Source: Pyrolobus sp964613695 (GTDB lineage Archaea; Thermoproteota; Thermoprotei_A; Sulfolobales; Pyrodictiaceae). From it: 32,690 nucleotides of DNA. Positions 1 through 5,857 of this stretch are shown in pieces. Numbering within the stretch: position 1 is the stretch's first letter; each line of letters starts with the position of its first letter. A program made the translations under genes and the position numbers. The stretch covers positions 1 through 32,690 of the forward strand of contig CAZTIR010000010.1 in the NCBI GenBank assembly GCA_964613695.1. The letters are read 5' to 3'. Under the pieces are notes generated by a model that saw only the letters and a program-made list of their open reading frames with translations, was not told the origin of the DNA and searched no databases.

Positions 1-16
1 CACCCGTGTCACTGGC

Positions 17-439
17 TCAACGCGAGCCTCCCCTTTTAAGCATTCTCCTCGTGGATATGAGCTCGAGGAGTAGTGTGAGTAGCCCAACCTGCCCCCAGTC
101 TAGGGCTATGACCCTGGTAGTGGTGGGTGGGTTTGTGTGCCTCGTGGTGTAGACGAGGAGGGTGTGGAGGGGGAGCGGTATCTTTGTGGGTGCTGCGCTG
201 GTGATGAGGGGTGTTGTGGGGAGGAGTGCTAGCGACGAGACTATTAGGAGTGTTCTCGTGAACACTGTAGCCTTGTAGAGCCTGGCGCCGAGCGCGAGTA
301 TGTAGGCCACTACTAGAGCCGGGGCTATGCTGTGGAGGAGGCCAGCTAGTATGGCGACGAGCATCCCGTAGGCTAGCAGCGCTAGGAGCGACTGCCCCCA
401 GTCCCATTCCCCCAACGCACGCGCCCTAGACGAGGCCAA
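17..439 (-). CDS. Small integral membrane protein of unknown function
   Basis: A 140-residue protein starting at a TTG codon (439) that lies inside the 3' end of the upstream nep1 gene, a 14-nt overlap implying co-transcription and translational coupling. Three hydrophobic stretches are visible (about residues 17-38, 41-55 and 61-80), followed by a Thr/Pro-rich segment and a further hydrophobic stretch near 113-127; the tail is basic (RRMLKRGGSR). I recognise no family motif. The evidence for it being real is the operon-like overlap and the membrane-protein composition. Its role cannot be read from the sequence, and the coupling to a ribosome-biogenesis gene does not by itself suggest one. 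Confidence 0.55.
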   Translation of the reverse strand: MASSRARALGEWDWGQSLLALLAYGMLVAILAGLLHSIAPALVVAYILALGARLYKATVFTRTLLIVSSLALLPTTPLITSAAPTKIPLPLHTLLVYTTRHTNPPTTTRVIALDWGQVGLLTLLLELISTRRMLKRGGSR

Positions 440-1136
440 GCGTGTCGGCGATTAAGGCTAGCGTGTGGCTCGCCAGGGTCCACGCCTCGAGGCGGGCTAC
501 AGGCTCGTACACCCTCTCGGCGCTCGCGATGGTCTCCCTCCTGGGCTCGCCCCTAGGGAAGCCCGGTAGTAGTAGCGCCACCGGCCCCTCTCTCATAGCC
601 GCCGCCACCTCCTCCGCTAGCTGCCTGACCCTCCTCTTCTCGCCTCCCGAGCCCCAGGAGTAGAGTATCGTGGTTCTGGGGGAGACGCGGCGTAGGATGG
701 AGGCTACGGTGCCCGGCTCGAGGGTTATGAGGGGCTTCTCGGCGTCGGGGGGTACCCTGCCCTCCGCGAACAACTGCTCCATCAGCCCAACGAACCTGTT
801 ATAGTTCCTCGGGAGCCTCGTCTCGGGCTCCACGCTCATAACGTAGTCTCCTATGGTGTGGACGTAGACCCTCATGACGCCCTCCCGGGTCAGTGGCGAG
901 GAGAGGGCCTCGAGGAGGAGTATGTGGACGGTCTCGGGTCTCCCCCTCTTCTCCGCCTCCGGCAGCCCCCTAGCCCGGATAGCCTGGTGGTGGAGGGAGG
1001 AGTCTAGCAGCGTCTCCCCCGGCTTCTTCCCCCTCCTCCACGCGCTCTTGTAGACGCTGGGGTGCTCCCAGAGCTCGCGGGGGACGGGCTCGAGGCTAGC
1101 CTCGAAGAATATTAGGTAGAGGCGCGGCTCCCCCAA
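426..1136 (-). CDS. nep1: Ribosome biogenesis SPOUT methyltransferase Nep1 (Emg1)
   Basis: 236 residues, the usual length for archaeal Nep1/Emg1, an SPOUT-fold enzyme that N1-methylates a pseudouridine of the small-subunit rRNA during 30S maturation. Family landmarks are all visible: LLDSSLHHQA near residue 45, RPETVHILLLEAL near 66, the rRNA-binding segment PETRLPRNYNRFVGLMEQLF near 103-122, and the C-terminal knot region with LLLPGFPRG near 189-197 and the closing EAWTLASHTL. It starts at TTG (1136), 30 bp from the divergent TTG of the RNase P subunit gene, so the two RNA-processing genes share a short regulatory interval. The downstream membrane-protein gene overlaps its 3' end by 14 nt. 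Confidence 0.92.
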   Translation of the reverse strand: MGEPRLYLIFFEASLEPVPRELWEHPSVYKSAWRRGKKPGETLLDSSLHHQAIRARGLPEAEKRGRPETVHILLLEALSSPLTREGVMRVYVHTIGDYVMSVEPETRLPRNYNRFVGLMEQLFAEGRVPPDAEKPLITLEPGTVASILRRVSPRTTILYSWGSGGEKRRVRQLAEEVAAAMREGPVALLLPGFPRGEPRRETIASAERVYEPVARLEAWTLASHTLALIADTLGLV

Positions 1137-1166
1137 CCCTACACGCCACCCGGGGTACGCCAGGTC

Positions 1167-1601
1167 TTGTCAAGGTTTAGGAGCGTGGCCCGCGACATAG
1201 CTTTGCAGGGTATCAGGCTCGTGCTCTACTACGCGAGGGAGGCTGCGAGGAGGGGGGACTACGAGCACGCCAGGAGGCTCGTCGAGGAGGCTTGGAGGGT
1301 TGTCGAGAAGCTCGACGTGCCGACGCCAAGGTCTCTGAGGAGATGGGTTTGTGAGAGGTGCGGCGTCCCCCTGATACCCGGTGTGACTGCACGCGTCCGC
1401 CTCGAGCCTAGGGGTAGGAGGGGGTCGAGGCTCTCGATAACATGCCTTATCTGCGGGTGGGTGAAGAGGATACCCTACGGGCTACACCGTGGTGAACCTG
1501 AAGAGGCTGAAGGAGCTGGTTCAGCAGGGCCCCGCGGACGTGATAATAGGGAAGAATGGGTTGAGCGAGGGGGTGCTGCGGGAGATAGACAGGAGGCTTA
1601 A
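1167..1601 (+). CDS. rnp4: Ribonuclease P protein component 4 (Rpp21/Rpr2 family)
   Basis: An RNase P protein subunit that binds the specificity part of the RNase P RNA with Rpp29 during tRNA 5' processing. The N-terminal helical region (DIALQGIRLVLYYAREAARR) is followed by the zinc site: C62-x2-C65 (CERCG) and C93-x2-C96 (CLICG), then the basic GWVKRIP motif where family members normally end. It starts at TTG (1167). The last 38 or so residues are low-complexity and acidic/Gly-rich and lie in the region that also encodes the start of the next gene in another frame, a 113-nt overlap. The tail is therefore probably a by-product of overprinting, or the true stop has been lost by a frameshift. 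Confidence 0.85.
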   Translation: MSRFRSVARDIALQGIRLVLYYAREAARRGDYEHARRLVEEAWRVVEKLDVPTPRSLRRWVCERCGVPLIPGVTARVRLEPRGRRGSRLSITCLICGWVKRIPYGLHRGEPEEAEGAGSAGPRGRDNREEWVERGGAAGDRQEA

Positions 1602-1878
1602 GGAGAAGGGGGTTGTCAAAGTGAAGGCGCTGCGCTCCGCGATCGCCGCCACCGGGCTGGATAGGAGGGAGCTTGCGAGGAGGGTGGCGGAGGCTGTGGG
1701 TGCGAGGCTCCTGGATGTTAGGGGTAGGACCTTCGTCCTCTACAGGCACGAGGATTATGTGAGGGCCGCCTCGGGGGCGGGTGCAAGCTCCAACTCTAAT
1801 AAGGGGAGGGGTGGGGGGCTACCAGCGGGTGGCGCTAGGAGATGGTCACAGCGCTTGAGGTCCCAGCGGATCTACTGA
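1489..1878 (+). CDS. CRM-domain (YhbY-like) RNA-binding protein
   Basis: 129 residues. The first ~85 form a CRM/YhbY domain, a KH-like alpha/beta RNA-binding fold associated with ribosome assembly: LKELVQQGPADVIIGKNGLS with the signature GKNG loop at about residues 21-24, then EIDRRLKEKGVVKVK and a second helix/strand ending GRTFVLYRHE. The C-terminus is a Gly/Arg/Ser-rich tail, consistent with RNA contact. The start is GTG at 1489 (or 1492); a later start would remove the first helix of the domain, so the 113-nt overlap with the RNase P subunit gene seems genuine. Its 3' end overlaps rps19e by 37 nt, making a tightly packed RNA/ribosome operon. Confidence 0.8.
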   Translation: MVNLKRLKELVQQGPADVIIGKNGLSEGVLREIDRRLKEKGVVKVKALRSAIAATGLDRRELARRVAEAVGARLLDVRGRTFVLYRHEDYVRAASGAGASSNSNKGRGGGLPAGGARRWSQRLRSQRIY

Positions 1879-2315
1879 TCAGGCGCGTGGCGGAGGAGTT
1901 GAAGAAGTACCCGCAGATCCGGCCCCCCGTCTGGGCCTATTATGCAAAGACTGGCGTCCACAAGGAGCTGCCCCCCACCGACCCGAACTGGTGGTACTAT
2001 CGGGCGGCTTCTATACTGAGGAAGCTGTATAAGAGGGGTAGGCCGGTTGGCGTCGAGAGGCTTAGGACGGCTTACGGTGGTAGGCTTAACCGCGGCGTCG
2101 CCCCCGAGAGGTTTGTGAAGGGCTCCGGCTCTGTGATTAGGAAGATACTCCAGCAGCTTGAGGCGGCGGGGCTGGTGGTCAAGGTTAGGAGGGGGAGGCG
2201 GATACTCGGCCGCACCCTCTCCCCTAAGGGCAGGAGCCTCCTCGACAACATAGCGTACGAGATTATGAGGGAGCTTGCCTCCAAGAACCCGGAGCTCCAG
2301 AAGTACCTCAAGTGA
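1842..2315 (+). CDS. rps19e: Small ribosomal subunit protein S19e
   Basis: 157 residues, ATG start at 1842 inside the end of the CRM gene. S19e is an archaeal/eukaryotic-specific 30S protein with a winged-helix fold needed for 18S/16S maturation. Family landmarks: DPNWWYYRAASILRKLY near residues 45-62, the GVERLRTAYGG segment, the short NRGVAPERFVKGSGS loop, and the C-terminal IRKILQQLEAAGLV with LSPKGRSLLDNIA. Followed after 69 bp by the PDCD5-family gene, a neighbourhood conserved across archaea; the usual next members (L39e, L31e, eIF6) are absent from this window. Confidence 0.95.
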   Translation: MVTALEVPADLLIRRVAEELKKYPQIRPPVWAYYAKTGVHKELPPTDPNWWYYRAASILRKLYKRGRPVGVERLRTAYGGRLNRGVAPERFVKGSGSVIRKILQQLEAAGLVVKVRRGRRILGRTLSPKGRSLLDNIAYEIMRELASKNPELQKYLK

Positions 2316-2384
2316 GGGCTCTGCACTCCAAACGACTAGGATAATAGTCTCGATCCCCACTCTTTTAGCCCGGGTAACCCGGTC

Positions 2385-2735
2385 TTGGTGGCGGAGGGCT
2401 TCGACTCGGAGCTGGAGGAGATTCTACGCAGGAAGCAGGCCGAGCTCGCGAGGAGGATTGAGGAGGAGCGTAGGAGGCGCGAGGCTGAGCTACAGGCCGA
2501 GGCCCAGAGGCAGGCCCTGCTCCGCCGCATCCTCACGCCCGCTGCGCGCGAGAGGCTGGCTAACGTTAGGCTCGTTAGGCCCGAGCTCGCTAAGATAGTG
2601 GAGGACCAGATCATAGCCCTCGTGCAGGCTGGGCGACTCCAGCCGCCGGTCGACGAGGATATCGTGAGGGAGCTCCTGGAGGCAATCTACGAGCAGACTA
2701 GGTACGAGCCGCGCATTCGTATAAAGCGCAAGTAG
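2385..2735 (+). CDS. DNA-binding protein of the PDCD5 family
   Basis: 116 residues, start TTG 2385 (GTG at 2388 possible). A long charged N-terminal helix (EEILRRKQAELARRIEEERRRREAEL) leads into the compact triple-helix core with ILTPAARERLANVRLVRPE, the hallmark of the archaeal PDCD5/TFAR19 family, and EDQIIALVQAGRLQPPVDED. The family binds nucleic acid and is regularly next to rps19e; the archaeal cellular role is not settled. A T-rich stretch at 2361-2366 lies upstream and could be either a terminator after rps19e or a weak TATA element. Confidence 0.9.
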   Translation: MVAEGFDSELEEILRRKQAELARRIEEERRRREAELQAEAQRQALLRRILTPAARERLANVRLVRPELAKIVEDQIIALVQAGRLQPPVDEDIVRELLEAIYEQTRYEPRIRIKRK

Positions 2736-2859
2736 CGGTGGCGATGGCTCTCGGCTCGTGCCTCCCGGAGCATCCTCTAGCCTCAGAGGAGGGGTGCGCA
2801 CTGTTACACTGTTATAGTAGGATGTTTTGAGCATTCATCCTTTTCTCGCGAGAGTTTCG

Positions 2860-2868
2860 CATAAAAGG
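2860..2868 (+). promoter_or_regulatory. TATA box for the V4R gene
   Basis: CATAAAAGG, centred 2864, in an AT-richer part of a 161-bp spacer. Archaeal initiation about 26 bp downstream would fall near 2890, leaving a leader of only ~7 nt before the GTG at 2897, so the message is nearly leaderless. The rest of the spacer (2736-2859) holds a small hairpin at about 2776-2791 (CCTCTAGCCTCAGAGG) and nothing else I can name. Confidence 0.55.
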
Positions 2869-2896
2869 CTCATATCGCACAATACGGGTTGTACTG

Positions 2897-3412
2897 GTGG
2901 TGCTAGTGTCAGAGCTTATGAGCCTCCCCCCGGAGCTGCGCGAGAAGCTGATGAAGGCCGTGGTTGGAGAATCAGTACTGATAGCCAAGGATGTGATAAA
3001 GGACCTCTACGAGGCATTCGAGAGGTTTATGATGTTCGCGGGTCCCGTGCTCTACAACGCTGCTAAGAAGGCTGGCAGGCTTATGGCTAGGAGGCTGCGC
3101 GAGAAGGGCCTAGTGGAGCCCGGTAACGCTCTCGCAGTGCTCCTCTTCACCATGAGGGAGAGCGGGTACATCGGGGATGCTCGTGTCCTCGGCGAGGAGG
3201 AGTCTAGGGGGAGGAAGGTTATCAGGCTTGGTGTGCGCGGCACGCTACTCGGCTCCAAGCTCTCTGGCAGGAAGAAGCCTGTGGACCAGCCTATAGCCGG
3301 GTTTATCGCGGGTTGGCTTGAGGAGCTGTGGGGTGCCCGCGTGGATGTAAAGGAGAAGGCGTGTATAGCCAAGGGCGACCCGGAGTGCGTCTTCGAGATA
3401 ATCGTGCACTAG
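2897..3412 (+). CDS. V4R-domain (4-vinyl reductase-like) protein
   Basis: 171 residues, GTG start at 2897. The N-terminal third is helical and the C-terminal half is a V4R domain, a small-molecule-binding fold seen in bacteriochlorophyll 4-vinyl reductases and in archaeal regulators. The diagnostic feature is the ending ACIAKGDPECVFEIIVH (about 154-170), matching the family's Cys-containing GDxxCxFE signature, preceded by GFIAGWLEELWGARVDVKE. A ligand-sensing role is likely but the ligand is unknown; archaeal V4R proteins are seldom characterised. Its stop overlaps the convergent Nudix gene by 4 nt. Confidence 0.75.
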   Translation: MVLVSELMSLPPELREKLMKAVVGESVLIAKDVIKDLYEAFERFMMFAGPVLYNAAKKAGRLMARRLREKGLVEPGNALAVLLFTMRESGYIGDARVLGEEESRGRKVIRLGVRGTLLGSKLSGRKKPVDQPIAGFIAGWLEELWGARVDVKEKACIAKGDPECVFEIIVH

Positions 3413-3948
3413 GCTCCCCTATACAACTCCTTATACAAGAGTAGTAGGAGTAGTGTCTTGCCGTCAGCGATTCTTGCCCCGCGCACCGCCCTCATAGCCT
3501 CCTCTAGGCTCATAACCCTCACCTTGATGATCTCGTCCTCTTCCAGCCTCTGCCTCGTCCTCTCCAAGCCCCTGGCTATGAAGAGGTGTATCACCTCCCT
3601 GCTCGTCCCGGGCGTGGGGTAGAAGCTCAGCACGTGCTCGAGGTGCTTGGCGCGGTAGCCGGCCTCCTCCTCCAGCTCGCGTTTGGCCGTCTCCTCGGGA
3701 CTCTCCCCCGGCTCCACGGTGCCAGCGGGGGCCTCGAGGAGCCAGCAGTTGCACCCCGGCCTCCACTGCTCCAGGAGCACTACCCTGCCGTCATCGAGGA
3801 CTGGGAGTACTGCCGCGGCGCCCGGGTGGTCGAGGATCTCCCTCTCGAATACCCGCCCCTCGTACTCGACTAGGAGCTTTACTAGGGAGAAGCGCCTGCC
3901 CCTATACAAGACCTCCTCTCTTATAACCCTGGGGTGCGTGGCCACCAC
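3409..3948 (-). CDS. Nudix hydrolase, ADP-ribose pyrophosphatase type
   Basis: 179 residues. The Nudix box G-x5-E-x7-R-E-x2-E-E-x-G is complete: GTVEPGESPEETAKRELEEE followed by AGY, at about residues 77-99. The N-terminal strand layout (REEVLYRGRRFSLVKLLVEY, then REILDHPGAAAVLPVLDDG and LEQWRPGCNCWLLEAPAG) is that of ADP-ribose pyrophosphatases, which split ADP-ribose into AMP and ribose-5-phosphate. Starts are GTG 3948 or GTG 3945; either overlaps the proposed start of the divergent helical gene, so one of the two starts may be misassigned. Confidence 0.87.
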   Translation of the reverse strand: MVATHPRVIREEVLYRGRRFSLVKLLVEYEGRVFEREILDHPGAAAVLPVLDDGRVVLLEQWRPGCNCWLLEAPAGTVEPGESPEETAKRELEEEAGYRAKHLEHVLSFYPTPGTSREVIHLFIARGLERTRQRLEEDEIIKVRVMSLEEAMRAVRGARIADGKTLLLLLLYKELYRGA

Positions 3949-4360
3949 CCTATACCGGTGGACGCCTCTGGAGGGTTTTAGCAGGGAGTGCGTCGAGCAC
4001 GCTAGGAGGCTACGGGAGGCCCTGGACTACGCCTATTCCAACCGCGAGGGGTTTAGAGAATGGCTCGAGAAAATGTCTGAGAGGATCGAGGGGCTGCTGC
4101 TCGAGGCTAACGAGCAGCACATGCTCGAGGAGATTGTTGGGGTCGTGATAGCGAAGATGGGGCAGGTGCTCTACGCCACCCTGAGGAGCCTGGGTGAGGG
4201 TAGGGAGGAGGCTCTTAGGAGGGTCCGGGAGGCTGTGTGCGGCGTCGCGGCTCTAGGCGAGATGCTGATAGAGGAGATGGATAGGGAGGGGTTTCTCGAG
4301 GCTAGCGTGGGTGTCATCGGAGGCCGAGGCGCTCCTGCCAAGGACGAGCATCGTCAATGA
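3938..4360 (+). CDS. Helical protein of unknown function
   Basis: About 140 residues if GTG 3938 is used; no other ATG/GTG/TTG occurs in this frame until the ATG at 4073. The sequence is almost entirely amphipathic helix (HARRLREALDYAYSNREGFR, then SERIEGLLLEANEQHMLEEI and a long Arg/Glu-rich stretch), lacks membrane segments, and has two cysteines (near 21 and 109). I recognise no family. A TATA-like CTTATAACC lies at 3918-3926. The 3' end overlaps the convergent cysteine-containing gene by 47 bp. Codon pattern and composition resemble neighbouring real genes, which is why I keep it; function unknown. Confidence 0.5.
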   Translation: MATTLYRWTPLEGFSRECVEHARRLREALDYAYSNREGFREWLEKMSERIEGLLLEANEQHMLEEIVGVVIAKMGQVLYATLRSLGEGREEALRRVREAVCGVAALGEMLIEEMDREGFLEASVGVIGGRGAPAKDEHRQ

Positions 4361-4880
4361 CTCCGGTGCACTCGTCTATCCAGGCCACTACCCCCTTCTC
4401 GTCGATCACCGCCTTCTCGCATGGGTTTACGGGGCTACAGTAGAGCCTGCCGGGCGGGTCTCTGCTCTCGCCGCAGGGCGTGAGCTTGTCGAAGTACTTC
4501 AGCCTCTTGTTCCAGGCGTCAGCCTCGTAGTTCCCCATCACGCGGAGCTGGGTTGCGAGCGCGTATGGCACCTGCTCCACACGCACCTCCAGCCTCTCGA
4601 GGCTACCGGGCCTAAGAGCGCCTATAACAACGTGATCGTCTAGCCTCCCCATAGCCACCGGTAGCCTCGAGCCCGTGGGGTCGAGGAGGACTAGCACATA
4701 GTAGGCTCCCTTACCGCTCCTAGACTCGACCACCACGGTGCCAGGCGCCCTGCTCTCGAAGTAGACTGGCAGCCCCCTCCTCACGGCCTCCCTCAGCGCG
4801 TCGAGGGCGAGCCTCGTAGCCTCTACTATGGTGCGTGGCTCTCCGAAACCCTCCGGTATTGTCACTTCGGGCAACCGCAC
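4314..4880 (-). CDS. Unknown cysteine-containing protein in the hydrogenase maturation operon
   Basis: 188 residues, start GTG 4880, overlapping the end of the maturation protease gene by 19 nt, so clearly co-transcribed with it. The first ~110 residues look like a mixed alpha/beta domain with several strands (TVVVESRSGKGAYYVLVLLD; RLDDHVVIGALRPG). The last third carries four cysteines, C136, C148, C154 and C171, with the spacing C-x11-C-x5-C-x16-C, possibly a metal or Fe-S site. I do not recognise the family. Its position third in a leftward operon with the [NiFe]-hydrogenase protease, divergent from the structural genes, suggests an assembly or regulatory role for this hydrogenase; that is inference. 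Confidence 0.7.
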   Translation of the reverse strand: MRLPEVTIPEGFGEPRTIVEATRLALDALREAVRRGLPVYFESRAPGTVVVESRSGKGAYYVLVLLDPTGSRLPVAMGRLDDHVVIGALRPGSLERLEVRVEQVPYALATQLRVMGNYEADAWNKRLKYFDKLTPCGESRDPPGRLYCSPVNPCEKAVIDEKGVVAWIDECTGVIDDARPWQERLGLR

Positions 4881-5416
4881 TCATCCCCCAATAGCCTCCT
4901 CGCGCACTCCACTCTAATCACGCTACTCTCGAACCCCGTGAGCCTCAGAGCCTCTCCAGCGGCCTCCAGTGCGGCTCTACAAGCCTCGGCCGAGAGGCCC
5001 TCACGCGGCTCAACCCTGGAGGGGTCGAGGGGTATGCCGAGGAGGTAGACTCTGCCGCTCAGAACGCCCCCGGCATAGGCGAGGACTGTTATCACGAGGG
5101 GCGAGGGCTCGTGAGAGGAGATCTCCGTTATCATCTCCGCCACCTCCTCCGGGCTCAGCCTCCTGGGGTCGAGCTCGGCCACGACGAGCCTGGCCCCTGG
5201 CTCCACGCTCCTAGCGTCAACGGCGTCAATGAAGACTATGGGGTCGTGGCCCTCGAGGTAGGCTGCGACGCCGGGATGCAGGTTCTGGAGGGATAGCACC
5301 CTAGGGCCGCCGCCCTCCACGCACTCCTCGAGGATGCGGCCTGCGCAGTAGCCTACAGCATCGTCACCCATTAGCTGGTTTCCCACCGCCACTACCAGAG
5401 GCTCTCTTCGCGACAT
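4862..5416 (-). CDS. [NiFe]-hydrogenase maturation endopeptidase (HycI/HybD family)
   Basis: 184 residues, ATG start 5416. This protease removes the C-terminal extension of the hydrogenase large subunit once nickel is inserted. The signature GNQLMGDDAVG (residues 12-22) supplies the first metal-binding acidic residue (D19, Glu in HybD), D64 in VFIDAVDA is the second ligand, and H102 in SSHEPSP the third. Length is slightly above the usual ~160 because of an extra C-terminal segment ending in three cysteines. It overlaps the upstream unknown gene by 53 nt. The likely substrate is the large subunit encoded at 9769-11682. Confidence 0.92.
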   Translation of the reverse strand: MSRREPLVVAVGNQLMGDDAVGYCAGRILEECVEGGGPRVLSLQNLHPGVAAYLEGHDPIVFIDAVDARSVEPGARLVVAELDPRRLSPEEVAEMITEISSHEPSPLVITVLAYAGGVLSGRVYLLGIPLDPSRVEPREGLSAEACRAALEAAGEALRLTGFESSVIRVECARRLLGDECGCPK

Positions 5417-5702
5417 GCTCGAGCTCCTCCAGGAGCCTAGACTCTCCTATAGACTCGCGCATCTCTCTAAGCATCTCCTCGAGGCTCGGGGGCTGGAATC
5501 GGAACGTGTAGAGCTCGCGTAGCACCAGCTGGGCGGGGTCTAGGTCGCCTAGGGCTTCTCGCAGTGTCTCCCTCACAGCCTCCTCTATGGGCCTGCGCAG
5601 CTCCTCCTCTAGCCTCCCAGCCTCCCCGAGTATCCTCCCGAGGGCGCGGAGGGGCGCCAGGAGCCTAGACCTGTCCCGCGTAGCAGACACCCTAGGGAAC
5701 AT
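5364..5702 (-). CDS. Helical protein of unknown function, first gene of the hydrogenase maturation operon
   Basis: 112 residues from ATG 5702; the frame is open for 24 more codons upstream, but a TATA-like element at 5721-5728 places initiation at about the ATG itself, favouring a leaderless start there. The protein is charged and helical (LRALGRILGEAGRLEEELRR; LEEMLREMRESIGESRLLEE), without cysteines or membrane segments. No family recognised. It overlaps the protease gene by 53 nt and diverges from the small-subunit gene, so it probably serves hydrogenase assembly; small helical chaperones exist in other hydrogenase operons, but there is no recognisable similarity here. Confidence 0.65.
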   Translation of the reverse strand: MFPRVSATRDRSRLLAPLRALGRILGEAGRLEEELRRPIEEAVRETLREALGDLDPAQLVLRELYTFRFQPPSLEEMLREMRESIGESRLLEELEHVAKRASGSGGGKPANG

Positions 5703-5720
5703 ACATTTTTGCGTTCGTGT

Positions 5721-5728
5721 TAGATAAG
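5721..5728 (-). promoter_or_regulatory. TATA-like element for the leftward maturation operon
   Basis: On the minus strand this reads TAGATAAG reversed, i.e. CTTATCTA, in a locally AT-rich stretch. Its centre is 23 nt upstream of ATG 5702, the arrangement expected for a leaderless transcript. It faces away from the small-subunit promoter about 75 bp to the right. Confidence 0.45.
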
Positions 5729-5776
5729 TTATCTTGCATACAGTATGCGAGCGGTCGTTAACGCGGTGTTGCATTC

Positions 5777-5790
5777 GGATTGTGCAATCC
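5777..5790. promoter_or_regulatory. Inverted repeat between divergent hydrogenase promoters
   Basis: GGATTG-TG-CAATCC, a perfect 6-bp dyad, lies 8 bp upstream of the small-subunit TATA element (5799-5806) and about 50 bp upstream of the opposing one. A second, 8-bp perfect palindrome CGTTAACG lies at 5756-5763. Position and symmetry suit an operator for a dimeric regulator controlling both hydrogenase transcripts, but no regulator is identified. Confidence 0.4.
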
Positions 5791-5798
5791 GTCGCATC

Positions 5799-5806
5799 TT
5801 ATTAAT
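5799..5806 (+). promoter_or_regulatory. TATA box of the hydrogenase structural operon
   Basis: TTATTAAT in an AT-rich patch. Initiation would be near 5829, giving a ~30-nt leader that includes a GGTGAG purine stretch (5847-5852) just before the GTG at 5858. This supports the GTG rather than upstream in-frame codons as the start. Confidence 0.6.
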
Positions 5807-5857
5807 CGAATATCCGGAAAGTGTACGGTCACCGGACAAAGTGTCAGGGTGAGAACA

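Noticed and set aside
3683..3937. An N-terminal extension of the helical protein across the Nudix gene
   Set aside because: It runs antisense through the well-supported Nudix coding region and has a Ser/Arg/Pro-rich shadow-like composition.
5780..5857. A longer hydrogenase small subunit beginning with codons upstream of 5858
   Set aside because: The twin-arginine motif should be close to the N-terminus, and the TATA element at 5799-5806 puts the transcript start near 5829, inside the proposed extension.
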